A stretch of 64,000 nucleotides of DNA from Acidobacterium sp. S8 (GTDB lineage Bacteria; Acidobacteriota; Terriglobia; Terriglobales; Acidobacteriaceae). The position numbers and the translations under genes were made by a program. Below are positions 1 through 8,660 of this stretch, in pieces. Location: NCBI RefSeq assembly GCF_009765985.1, contig NZ_LMUM01000028.1:101467-165466 (forward strand). Direction: 5' to 3'. Within the stretch, counting starts at the first letter, position 1; each line of letters starts with the position of its first letter. The notes under the pieces were generated by a model. The model saw only the letters and a program-made list of their open reading frames with translations. It ran no database searches and had not been told where the DNA came from.

Positions 1-1251
1 CAGGTTTCCACCTTGTTTTGGATCAACGTGGCTGTCGGAGCCGCCCTGGCCGTATTTGCCGCGGCGCTTGCTCCGGTAATTGCGAATTTTTATCATGAGC
101 CCCGCTTGCGCCTGGTGACTATTGCGCTGGCGACGGGATTTCTCTTCAATGCCGGAGGCGTGCAGCATTCAGCGCTCTTGCAGCGGAACATGCGCTTTAC
201 GGCGCTCTCAGTCATCAATGTGATTGCTCTCGTCATCAGCACACTTCTGGCCGTAGGTATGGCGAAAGCTGGTTACGGCTACTGGTCATTAGTTGCGATG
301 ACCGTCGCGCTACCGCTCATTACGACTGTCGGTCTCTGGATTTCAGCGCTCTGGCTTCCAAGGCTGCCGAAGATGAGATCCGGCTTACGCTCTATCATGC
401 GTTTTGGCGGCGCCATTACTTTGAATGGTGTCGTTGTTTATGTTGCCTACAACATGGAAAAGGTTCTGCTGGGCCGTTTCTGGGGAGCCGACGCGATCGG
501 CATCTATGGGCGCGCCTATCAGCTTGCAAACATCCCTACAGATAATTTGAATTCAGCAGTCGGTGAAGTAGCGTTCTCGGCATTGTCGCGTGTGCAGGAC
601 GATCCACCACGCTTGCGCAGCTATTTTCTCAAGGGATATTCGCTTGTGCTGGCACTCACGCTTCCTATTACGATCGTGTGTGCGCTATTCGCTCACGATG
701 CAATCTTTGTGCTGCTCGGGCCTAAGTGGAAAGATGCGGCACCTATCTTCCGCTATCTTGCTCCTACCATCTTGATCTTCGCGATGATTAATCCTTTTTC
801 GTGGCTGTTGTTTGCCGTGGGAAAGGTTGGGCGAAGCTTGAAGATTGCCTTAGCGATTGCTCCGCTCGTCATGGCCGGCTATCTTATTGGATTGCCATTC
901 GGCCCGAAAGGCGTTGCGCTGGGCTATTCGATAGCGATGGGATTGTGGGTTCTTCCTCATATCGCCTGGTGTGTGCGTGGTACCTCGATCTCATTCTGGG
1001 ATGTGATTCAAACACTGAGTCGTCCCTTGATCTCGGGCGCCGTTGCATCCATCGGACCGCTCGTGTTGCAGCAGCTTTATGGTCAGTCATTGCCGCCTTT
1101 ACCCCGGCTCATTCTTGGTTCGGGCCTGTTTATCGCAGTGTATTTAGGAATGCTTCTGTTCGTGATGGGGCAGAAGAAGTTTTACATCGACCTGCTCAAA
1201 ACAATGCGAGCTCCTGCGCAGTTGGATTCTGAATCGTTGGCCACAGCCTGA
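1..1251 (+). CDS. Wzx-type polysaccharide flippase, 5' end cut by window
   Basis: The reading frame is open from base 1 (Q-V-S-T-L-F-W...), so the true start lies upstream of the window and this is the C-terminal part of the protein. About 412 residues are visible, made of ten or so hydrophobic helices separated by short basic loops. This is the pattern of the MOP-superfamily lipopolysaccharide biosynthesis exporters (Wzx/WzxC-like) that flip undecaprenyl-linked oligosaccharide across the inner membrane. The loop around residues 140-180 (VLLGRFWGADAIGIYGRAYQ) is typical of this family. It ends 17 bases before the first glycosyltransferase of the same polysaccharide cluster. The family call is confident; the exported substrate cannot be read from sequence. 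Confidence 0.85.
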   Translation, partial: QVSTLFWINVAVGAALAVFAAALAPVIANFYHEPRLRLVTIALATGFLFNAGGVQHSALLQRNMRFTALSVINVIALVISTLLAVGMAKAGYGYWSLVAMTVALPLITTVGLWISALWLPRLPKMRSGLRSIMRFGGAITLNGVVVYVAYNMEKVLLGRFWGADAIGIYGRAYQLANIPTDNLNSAVGEVAFSALSRVQDDPPRLRSYFLKGYSLVLALTLPITIVCALFAHDAIFVLLGPKWKDAAPIFRYLAPTILIFAMINPFSWLLFAVGKVGRSLKIALAIAPLVMAGYLIGLPFGPKGVALGYSIAMGLWVLPHIAWCVRGTSISFWDVIQTLSRPLISGAVASIGPLVLQQLYGQSLPPLPRLILGSGLFIAVYLGMLLFVMGQKKFYIDLLKTMRAPAQLDSESLATA

Positions 1252-1268
1252 TTAGGAAGCTGGAAAAC

Positions 1269-2288
1269 ATGTCTCAACCCGTCGTCAGCATCGTGGTACC
1301 GGCCTACAATGAGGCCAATCATATTGCCGAATGTTTAGAAAGCATTCTCGCGCAAAGCTATCAGAACTGGGAGTGCATCGTAGCGAACAATTGCAGCACC
1401 GATGCCACGGCAGAGATTGCCCGCCAGTATGCTTCCAAAGACGCAAGGATTCGGGTTTACGACAATGAAGAGTTCCTGCGTGCTGTTCCGAATTTTAATC
1501 AGGCGCTGCGCCGGCTGCCTTCGTCGGCAAAATATTGCAAAATTGTCTTCGCCGACGATTGGATTTTTCCTGAGTGCATAGAAGAGATGGTTGACGTCGC
1601 GGAAGAATATCCGTCGATCGGCATTGTAGGCGCGTATGGATTACAAGGTCGTCAGGTCATGTGGGCCGGACTGCCTTATCCCAGCCGCCTTATTTCTGGC
1701 CGAGAGGTATGCCGCAAGCTTTTTCTCGAAGATCTGTACGTCTTCGGCACGGCAACCTCTTTGCTTTTTCGCGCCGACCTTATCCGTGCCAGTCATGCTT
1801 TTTACAACGAAACGAATCTGCATAGCGACTCCGAAGCATGCTGTGCAGCTTTGAAGACTTCGGATTTTGGCTTTGTTCATCAGGTGCTCACGGTGACTCG
1901 GGTGCGCGAAGGCTCTTTGTTCGCATTCTCTACGGAGATGAATACATTCATCGCGGGTAGGCTGCACGATCTTGTCACATATGGGCGGGATTATCTGACC
2001 GCCGAAGAGTACAAGTTCTGCCTCGATTTAAAGCTGTCGGAATATTACGACTTTCTGTCGCGTAACTTGACGCATCGTCGTGGCGATAAATTCTGGAACT
2101 ACCACAAGGGAAAGCTTGCAGAAGCCGGAGTAGGTCTGAGTCGAACTCGTTTATATCGAACTTTCGCAGGAAAGTTGTTCGATGCGCTTCTCAATCCGAA
2201 AAGCACGCTGGAGCGCTTGCTGAAAAAGCCTGCCGCACACGACCCCGAATTTCTACCCGGCTTTCATGAGAGCCCGCAGGCACGTTAA
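1269..2288 (+). CDS. Family 2 glycosyltransferase (GT-A fold)
   Basis: A 339-residue cytoplasmic glycosyltransferase. The N-terminus VSIVVPAYNEANHI followed by the NNCSTDATAEIA motif (about residues 40-51) is the nucleotide-sugar binding start of GT2 enzymes, and the acidic ADD at residues 95-97 is the expected metal-binding DXD equivalent. There are no membrane helices. The ATG is preceded by an AGGAAG ribosome binding site. It sits 17 bases after the flippase and 2 bases before a second GT2, so it is almost surely co-transcribed and adds one sugar to the repeat unit of an exopolysaccharide or O-antigen. Donor and acceptor sugars are unknown. Confidence 0.9.
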   Translation: MSQPVVSIVVPAYNEANHIAECLESILAQSYQNWECIVANNCSTDATAEIARQYASKDARIRVYDNEEFLRAVPNFNQALRRLPSSAKYCKIVFADDWIFPECIEEMVDVAEEYPSIGIVGAYGLQGRQVMWAGLPYPSRLISGREVCRKLFLEDLYVFGTATSLLFRADLIRASHAFYNETNLHSDSEACCAALKTSDFGFVHQVLTVTRVREGSLFAFSTEMNTFIAGRLHDLVTYGRDYLTAEEYKFCLDLKLSEYYDFLSRNLTHRRGDKFWNYHKGKLAEAGVGLSRTRLYRTFAGKLFDALLNPKSTLERLLKKPAAHDPEFLPGFHESPQAR

Positions 2289-2290
2289 AG

Positions 2291-3253
2291 ATGAATATTT
2301 CTGTGGTTGTTTGCACTCATAACCGCTCTCAAAGCCTGGCTGTCGCCTTAGAAAGCCTGGCATGCCAGAAGCTTGTTGCGTCAGCTAACTGGGAGATTGT
2401 GGTAGTAGATAACAACTCGACCGACGATACCCGCGAGGTGGCTGAGCATTTTATCAACCTCTATCCCCATCGTTTCCGTTACATATTTGAGCCGAGACAG
2501 GGAAAGTCATACGCCCTGAATACCGGAATCGGGAACGCCCGGGGAGATATTTTTGCTTTCACGGATGATGACATAGTCGCAGAACCCGCTTGGCTGGAGA
2601 ACCTTACCTCCGCTTTTGCGAAGCAGACTTGTATGGGCGTAAGCGGCCGCACATTGCCGGAGAAGGGTTTTACATCTCCACCCTGGTTGAACGCGAAACA
2701 AGTCTATGCGATGGCTCCGGTTGCCATTTTCGATCTGGGGCTCGAACGTCACGAAATCAATGAGTCGCCTTTTGGCAATAACATGGCATATAGGAAGACC
2801 ATTTTTGAAAAGTACGGTGCCTTCCGCGTGGATCTCGGACCGCGCGCGGGCTGCTCCTCTCCACAGAAGAATGAGGACAGCGAATTTGGGTCTCGTCTGC
2901 TGTCCGCCAAGGAACAGCTGCTCTATGAGCCTTCGGCGGTTATCTATCACGCAGTGCCTGCGCGCCGTATCCAGCAAAGCTACTTTCTCGAATGGTGGTT
3001 TGATAAAGCCCGTGCGGATGTGCAGGTCTTTGGCATACCAGCCTCCGATGGAGAATGGTTCATCGCCGGTATTCCGATCCGCATGTTTCGCCGGCTCGCT
3101 GTGTGGACTATTCGCTGGATGGTGGCTATAAATCCTGCTCATCGTTTCGAATGCAAAAAAAAGGTATGGGGCCGACTCGGCGAGATGAAGGAGTGTCATC
3201 TCATTTCCCAAAAAATTCCGAAGAGAAGAGGAATGCGCAATGCCGCAATCTAG
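2291..3253 (+). CDS. Family 2 glycosyltransferase
   Basis: A 320-residue GT2 enzyme. It begins MNISVVVCTHNRSQSL, a classic GT2 start, with DNNSTDDTREVA at residues 40-51 and the metal-binding DDD at residues 92-94 (AFTDDDIVAEPAWL). Its start lies 2 bases after the previous glycosyltransferase stop, and its 3' end overlaps the next gene by 14 bases, so it belongs to the same polysaccharide operon. A basic C-terminal tail (about residues 295-320, KIPKRRGMRN) could associate with the membrane. It probably transfers one sugar to a lipid-linked precursor; the substrate is not predictable. Confidence 0.9.
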   Translation: MNISVVVCTHNRSQSLAVALESLACQKLVASANWEIVVVDNNSTDDTREVAEHFINLYPHRFRYIFEPRQGKSYALNTGIGNARGDIFAFTDDDIVAEPAWLENLTSAFAKQTCMGVSGRTLPEKGFTSPPWLNAKQVYAMAPVAIFDLGLERHEINESPFGNNMAYRKTIFEKYGAFRVDLGPRAGCSSPQKNEDSEFGSRLLSAKEQLLYEPSAVIYHAVPARRIQQSYFLEWWFDKARADVQVFGIPASDGEWFIAGIPIRMFRRLAVWTIRWMVAINPAHRFECKKKVWGRLGEMKECHLISQKIPKRRGMRNAAI

Positions 3254-4328
3254 CGCGAGCCGTTCACATCTACTGAACTTAAAGGCTGGAGAATGGGTGG
3301 AAGTTCTCAGCAAGGAAGATATTCTGAGCACTCTCGATCAGAATGGCTGCCTTGACAACCTCCCTTTTATGCCGGAGATGTTCGCGTATTGCGGTCGCAG
3401 ACTTCGCGTATACAAGCGCGCTGACAAGACCTGTGACTACATCCAGGGATGGAGCATTCGTCGCCTTACCGATGCAGTTCATCTCGAAACGTCTCGTTGC
3501 GATGGCAGTGGTCATGGCGGGTGCGAAGCGGGCTGCCTGATTTTTTGGAAAGAAGCATGGCTGAAACGTGCGGAAACTACTTTGGTCACGCTGGAAACGT
3601 CTCCAGTATGGACGAAGGGTGTTGCGTCGGTCCAGAAGACTTGCAGTGAGGCTTGCGTCTGTTCCGCAAGCGCCTCGCAAAATGCGCAGGGCGATACGAT
3701 CTATAAATGTCAGGCAACGGAAGTCCCCAGATTTACTTCGCACATGAGCTTCTGGGATCCTCGCCAGTATATACGCGATTTACGCTCCGGCAATCTCGAT
3801 ACCGGCATGGCAGGAGATTTGAGAACGCATCGCGTGCTTGAGACGGTTCTCGGTGTCTCTCGCATTGTGCACGCAACCATCATTGGTGGTTTTAATGAAG
3901 TGCAGGCACGCAGGCGAGGCAGCCGCTATCCATTTGTCGAGGGAAGCGCTGAAAAGCCTCCGATAGAGCGGCTCGATCTTCAGCCAGGCGAGCTCGTCGA
4001 GGTGCGGAGCAAAGAGGAGATCCTCGCAACCCTCGATAAAAACCAGAAGAATCGCGGTCTCTGGTTCGATTCCGAGATGCTGCCATATTGCGGCGGCATC
4101 TACAAAGTGCTTCGTCGTGTCCATCACATTATTGAAGAGAAGTCGGGCAAGATGGTGAACATGAAGTTCCCATGCATTGTTCTCGAAGGTGTTGTCTGTA
4201 AATCCGACTATCATCGTCTCTGCCCGAGGGCAATTTATCCCTACTGGCGGGAGAACTGGCTGAAGCGGGCGGCAAATGTCCAGGCCCAGCAAGACCGCAA
4301 AGAAGTTCTTGAGTTGTGCAGCAAATAA
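3240..4328 (+). CDS. Unrecognised protein with a duplicated Cys-rich domain
   Basis: I do not recognise this 362-residue protein. It contains the same module twice, at about residues 13-113 and 247-347. Each copy begins L-x-G-E-x-V-E-V-x-S-K-E-[DE]-I-L-[SA]-T-L-D, continues with a M-x-x-Y-C-G-x-x segment followed by a basic stretch, carries several Cys residues, and ends in a W-[KR]-E-x-W-L-K-R-A block. A Cys-rich linker (residues about 125-160, including SEACVCSASAS) joins them. No signal peptide or membrane helix is seen. The start ATG overlaps the upstream glycosyltransferase by 14 bases and has AGAGGA seven bases upstream, so translation is probably coupled. Its position inside a glycosyltransferase cluster suggests a role in polysaccharide assembly or regulation. 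The Cys/His pattern may bind metal, but this is inference. Confidence 0.8.
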   Translation: MPQSSASRSHLLNLKAGEWVEVLSKEDILSTLDQNGCLDNLPFMPEMFAYCGRRLRVYKRADKTCDYIQGWSIRRLTDAVHLETSRCDGSGHGGCEAGCLIFWKEAWLKRAETTLVTLETSPVWTKGVASVQKTCSEACVCSASASQNAQGDTIYKCQATEVPRFTSHMSFWDPRQYIRDLRSGNLDTGMAGDLRTHRVLETVLGVSRIVHATIIGGFNEVQARRRGSRYPFVEGSAEKPPIERLDLQPGELVEVRSKEEILATLDKNQKNRGLWFDSEMLPYCGGIYKVLRRVHHIIEEKSGKMVNMKFPCIVLEGVVCKSDYHRLCPRAIYPYWRENWLKRAANVQAQQDRKEVLELCSK

Positions 4329-4407
4329 AAAAAGGGTTTTAGTATCGAGCCTAATCGTTGATCAGTTGCTCAGGCGTCTATGGGTTGAACTTATCAGAGG
4401 TGCCTCG

Positions 4408-5615
4408 ATGAAACATTACATCCAGCAATCGGAGTTTAGGTTTCGCGGCTATATCGCTGAATTCGACGGGTTACGAGCCTTGGCAGTTATGTTGGTACTG
4501 CTAGTGCACTTCGGACCTAGTGCCCGGGCAGGATCCGTCCTTTGGAAACTGGAATCTGTCGGTTGGTGCGGTGTAGATCTTTTTTTTGTGTTGAGCGGAT
4601 TCCTGATTACGGGGATCCTGCTTGATTCACGTGACAAGGAAAACTACTACCGTCAGTTCTACTTCCGCAGAACTCTGCGTATATTCCCGCTATATTACGC
4701 GGTGTTATTTGCGGGACTTTTCGCACGGTTGGTCTTCCATGAAGGCTCGGTATTGAGGAATCTCTTCGATGTCTCATGGTTCAGCGCGTTTCTCGGCAAC
4801 TTCCTGGTTGCATTCAGGAACCGCATGTCGTCGGCTGTGTTTCTTAATCCTTTCTGGTCGCTTCAAATTGAAGAGCAGTTTTATTTACTTTTCCCCTTTA
4901 TTGTCAAAAACCTGCATCCGACTGCTCTCTTCAGGGTGCTCATTGTGATTATTGTTGTATCAACTCCCTTACGCTGGGGGCTCTATATATGGTTCCCTCA
5001 TCGAGCGCTATTGCAGTATGTCTCCACTCCGTGCCACTGCGATGGGCTCGCATTTGGGGCGCTCCTGGCGCTAAGCCTTAGGACGGCGCAGTGGCGAGTT
5101 CCGTCTGGCTATGTGACGCTCGTGACAGCCGCCTTACTTACTACTCTCGGCATGTATTTCGCGTGGGCAAAGTTTGAGTGGGACACGCCAAGGATTCGCA
5201 TTTTGGATATTCGCTCGTCGCGCTGACATTTGCTGCGACTCTCGTGTGGGTGATTCGTTTTCGCGACAAATGGCAGACGGTTTTACTAAGAGCGGGCCTT
5301 CTGCAATATTTAGGAAAGATTTCCTATGGCGTATATATTTTACAGGCGCTCGTCTATGTTCAGATCCGCAGAATTTATGGACACATGCATATTGCCTTCT
5401 TCGATGAAAACGATATGCATACCACCAGTTGGTCTCACTTCTGCATCCTTATCGCAGCTATCATAGCTGCTGCATCGTTATCTCGATTTTGCTTTGAAGT
5501 CCCGATTGCCAGGATAAGAGATGGCCGCCTTTTCGAAAAATATTTCCCCTATCTCGAAAGTTTAGGTTTATCAACAGTGAAACTTGTTCCAGCTATACCT
5601 GAAGATGCGAAATAA
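4408..5615 (+). pseudogene. Acyltransferase-3 (OafA/YrhL-like), frameshifted
   Basis: An inner-membrane acyltransferase-3 that would O-acylate a surface polysaccharide. The first reading frame (from ATG 4408, with AGAGG upstream) gives FDGLRALAVMLVLLVHF, then GVDLFFVLSGFLITGIL and FYFRRTLRIFPLYY, all hallmarks of the family, followed by multiple helices. It stops at 5226. The remaining C-terminal helices (FGYSLVALTFAATLVW onward to 5615) lie in another frame that overlaps from about 5178. Joining the frames requires adding one base: 1208 + 1 gives exactly 403 codons, the normal family size. The shift lies at about 5170-5200. It may be a real decayed gene or a one-base sequencing or assembly error; no convincing slippery heptamer is visible. 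Confidence 0.8.
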
Positions 5616-5881
5616 GAATCGATGTGAGGCCCCAGAATCCCCCTTGCCCAGCAGATCATGCCCCTTCCCTCATCCGCAAAATTGTTTGAGGTTAAGCCGC
5701 ATCGTTTCTGTTACCGGTCCTCGCCGCTCAAATGGTTGGATGTGAGAGAAGTGAACATGAAGTTTCCAGCAGCCGCACCTTCAGAAGAGGATGCTGTCCA
5801 GTATTGTCACAGTTCATAAGGACTGTGTTTGTAGTACTTGTTACCGAGGGGGCTTTGCAAAGAGGATAAGACCTAATTGCA

Positions 5882-7546
5882 ATGAAAAAGCCCTTGCAAG
5901 ATGCAAGTTTCTGGGCCCTTTTTGCGGCCGGCATAGTTACGTCGGTCGTCGTCGCGGCAATTACTTGGTCACTGCATCATCCCTATGGAACTCACTGGGA
6001 CGAGGCTGAATATCTTAGTTATTCCGGTGTAGATGTACAGCGCTTGTGGGCGGGAAAGATTCTAACTGTCGGCGGACGCATTCTAATAAAAACCTTCGGT
6101 CGTCCACCGGCATATCGCATTCTGGCCCTTCCATTTCTTGCCGTCGTTGGATTTCACACGACAACGGCCCGACTCGTCTCTTTGGCATGCTTTGTGCTGA
6201 GTGCCTGGTTCGTCTTTCTCACAGGGCGCCGTGTCGGCGGTAGAGTAGCCGGAGCATTTGCCGCACTTATATTTACTCTCTCTCCGGAAGTTGTTTCCGC
6301 CAGCGCATTCTTCGGCACTGATACTTCTCTTTACCTCGCAACCTCGGCGTTGCTCTATTATGTTGCCCTCTCATGGGAAGATAACTCCGATCGTCCCGAT
6401 CGCTGGATTGGCCTGGGAGTTGCAGTCGGCTTGGGATTTTTGGCTAAGACCACCTTTTTCCTGATTGCATGTCCGCTTCTCGCTTTCTGGTTGATTGCAG
6501 GACACTATGGCTGGCTTGGGATTCCGACTCTTGCGAAGGAGCGGAAGGCGGGTGCGCTTGCATTCCTGATAGCGGGTCCATGGTGGCTGCTGAATGCAAA
6601 GAAGTCGTTTGATTATGTCCACTACGCCAGGAATTTTGTCCGGAATTCGTTAGGAGCGCCATCGCCTGCGACGTGGATGCGATGGCTCGACACTGTGGCT
6701 CAATGTCTGCTTGGCCACGGAGTGGTGATCGCAATTGGCTTGGTCGTTGTTGCTTGTTTTGTCAAAGTTTTCGTTTTGAAGCAGAAATTACTAAGCCGAT
6801 TTCAGAAAGCAATCGCCTTTGCGTGTGCCTGCACTGGAATGCCGATTGTGCTCGCGCAACTCTCTGGCACAAATCATCTGCTGCGTCATATTTCGCCTGC
6901 CGTAATACCGCTCGCGCTTGTCGTCGGTTTGCTGGCGGAGCAGTCAGGGTGGGCATATTCGTTTCCAGGTGCTGCAGCGTTCGCACTACTCTTTAGCGCT
7001 CAACTGGCCATGCTGGTAACACCGGTGATATTTCCGAACAAGCATCCGGTGAATCTCAAATTCCCGAACGGTAGTCCGCCATGGCAGGCTCTCGTCAGAC
7101 TTGACCAGTGGGATTGGACACCGTTGGAACGCATCAGTCAAAGCTGTGGCCTGAATTCTCCCAGGATTGCTTACCTCGGCAACGGTCGCGCTTTTAATGT
7201 GCCTCAGATCGAATACTCGTGGGTTTTGAAAGACCTGCCACAACCAGACGTGACCTGGTTATGGCGATACGAAGATGGTGCATTGGACTGGCCGGCGCTC
7301 GTGAATGAGGCGGATCAGAATGACATCGTCATCACCGCGCCGGGATTTGTCGGTGAGAAGGTAATCAAAGAAGACTTAGACAACGAGCATAACCTCGAGT
7401 TTGCAGACCATCTTTCTGATGATCCACTTTTTAAGTCCCCCGTAACGCTTGCAATGGGACGATTTGAACCTGTCCAGGTTTTGGTGTTTGTAAAAAAAGC
7501 ATTCGTATGCGGCAGTCCACGGGCCCAGGTAGCAGCGCAGCAATAA
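5882..7546 (+). CDS. GT39/ArnT-like membrane glycosyltransferase
   Basis: A 554-residue polytopic membrane protein. An acidic pair in the first periplasmic loop (THWDEAEYLS, D40-E41) follows the first helix, as in dolichyl-phosphate-mannose mannosyltransferase / ArnT / PMT_2 proteins, where this acidic residue is catalytic. About ten hydrophobic segments run to residue 400, followed by a soluble C-terminal domain of about 150 residues. These enzymes use polyprenyl-phosphate sugars on the outer face of the inner membrane. The next gene encodes a GtrB-like enzyme that makes such donors, so the two probably act in sequence to decorate a polysaccharide or lipid. The ribosome binding site is weak (AGAGGAT, about 14 bases upstream). 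Confidence 0.8.
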   Translation: MKKPLQDASFWALFAAGIVTSVVVAAITWSLHHPYGTHWDEAEYLSYSGVDVQRLWAGKILTVGGRILIKTFGRPPAYRILALPFLAVVGFHTTTARLVSLACFVLSAWFVFLTGRRVGGRVAGAFAALIFTLSPEVVSASAFFGTDTSLYLATSALLYYVALSWEDNSDRPDRWIGLGVAVGLGFLAKTTFFLIACPLLAFWLIAGHYGWLGIPTLAKERKAGALAFLIAGPWWLLNAKKSFDYVHYARNFVRNSLGAPSPATWMRWLDTVAQCLLGHGVVIAIGLVVVACFVKVFVLKQKLLSRFQKAIAFACACTGMPIVLAQLSGTNHLLRHISPAVIPLALVVGLLAEQSGWAYSFPGAAAFALLFSAQLAMLVTPVIFPNKHPVNLKFPNGSPPWQALVRLDQWDWTPLERISQSCGLNSPRIAYLGNGRAFNVPQIEYSWVLKDLPQPDVTWLWRYEDGALDWPALVNEADQNDIVITAPGFVGEKVIKEDLDNEHNLEFADHLSDDPLFKSPVTLAMGRFEPVQVLVFVKKAFVCGSPRAQVAAQQ

Positions 7547-7606
7547 CGATTTATTGCTGTCGAATTTCTGACCTTTCCTGCTGAAAGAGCGGAGACAGGA
7601 TGTGCT

Positions 7607-8659
7607 ATGAGCCATACCTACATTATCTCGAGGCCAAATCCAAAGCTCTTGTCGATCGTGATGCCCCTCTACAACGAGGAAGAAATATTCTCTTTACTGC
7701 GCCCTCAACTCACTCATTTTTTGGACAGCTCACCGTATGCCTGCGAAGTGATCGCAGTCAATGACGGCAGCTCGGATCGGACTATCGATTTTCTGGTGGA
7801 GTGGAGCGCGTCTGATCCCCGCATTAAGGTTTTAAATCTGTCACGCAATTTTGGACACCAGTACGCGTCCACAGCCGGCATCGATCATGCTTCCGGAGAT
7901 GCGGTGGTCTTGATCGATGGCGATTTGCAGGATCCGCTTGAAGTGATCCATCAGATGGTCGCTCAGTATCGCAATGGTTACGATGTCGTCTGCGGCCAGC
8001 GAGTAGCGCGTACAGGAGAAAGCGTCTTCAAAAGATTCACAGCGTGGGCTTTTTACCGTGGCATGCGGGTCTTTTTCCTTAAAAGCCTTCCACAGGATGT
8101 CGGCGATTTCCGATTGATGTCTCGGCGATGCGTTGACAGCCTCACTGCTATGCGCGAGATGCATCGCTTTTTACGCGGAATGGTTGCGTGGGTGGGGTAT
8201 CCGCAAACCTGCGTCTACTATGAGCGCAATGCAAGAGCCGCCGGAACGACGAAATATCCCCTCGGGAAGATGCTTCGGCTAGCCTGGACCGCTGTTGTCT
8301 CATTTTCCCCCCTGCCTTTGAGAATCAGCTTCGTTGGGGGTGGAATGATGACCCTTCTTGCTTTGGAAGAAGCTGTTCGAGCTTTATTTGCTTATTTTTC
8401 CGGCAAAGCCGTCCCCGGCTGGACCTCGCTGATGGTTGTTCTTTGTCTGAGCAATGCTGCTCTCATGATGGTTGTAGGTATTCTCGGCGAGTATGTGGGC
8501 AGGATCTATGAGGAAGGAAAGAGCCGGCCGCTCTATCTGGTTGCGGATAAATGGAATTTTTCCTCAACACAAGGGATTTCGCCGGTCATCTTCCAGAAAG
8601 CCCTTACCGATATAGAAAGGCTCGAAAGCATCAGTGCCGGCGAGCTCATCAGTCATTAA
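7607..8659 (+). CDS. Polyprenyl-phosphate glycosyltransferase (GtrB/DPM1-like)
   Basis: A 350-residue GT2 enzyme of the GtrB/ArnC/DPM1 group, which transfers a sugar from a nucleotide donor to undecaprenyl phosphate at the cytoplasmic face. Visible motifs are LSIVMPLYNEEE, the NDGSSD motif at residues 52-57, and the metal site DGDLQDP at 104-110. Two C-terminal membrane hairpin helices follow (about 240-265 and 275-305, the latter ending GILGEYVGRIYEE), diagnostic of the group. An AGGA ribosome binding site lies 8 bases before the ATG. It follows a GT39-type enzyme that would consume its lipid-linked product. The sugar could be glucose, mannose or another hexose. Confidence 0.9.
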   Translation: MSHTYIISRPNPKLLSIVMPLYNEEEIFSLLRPQLTHFLDSSPYACEVIAVNDGSSDRTIDFLVEWSASDPRIKVLNLSRNFGHQYASTAGIDHASGDAVVLIDGDLQDPLEVIHQMVAQYRNGYDVVCGQRVARTGESVFKRFTAWAFYRGMRVFFLKSLPQDVGDFRLMSRRCVDSLTAMREMHRFLRGMVAWVGYPQTCVYYERNARAAGTTKYPLGKMLRLAWTAVVSFSPLPLRISFVGGGMMTLLALEEAVRALFAYFSGKAVPGWTSLMVVLCLSNAALMMVVGILGEYVGRIYEEGKSRPLYLVADKWNFSSTQGISPVIFQKALTDIERLESISAGELISH

Positions 8660-8660
8660 T

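Noticed and set aside
2507-3331. A 274-codon - strand frame across the second GT2 gene
   Set aside because: Compositionally odd, no SD, and opposite a clear glycosyltransferase.
5190-5210. Programmed -1 frameshifting in the acyltransferase
   Set aside because: No canonical slippery heptamer in the right phase and no stable downstream structure seen; a simple indel is more likely.
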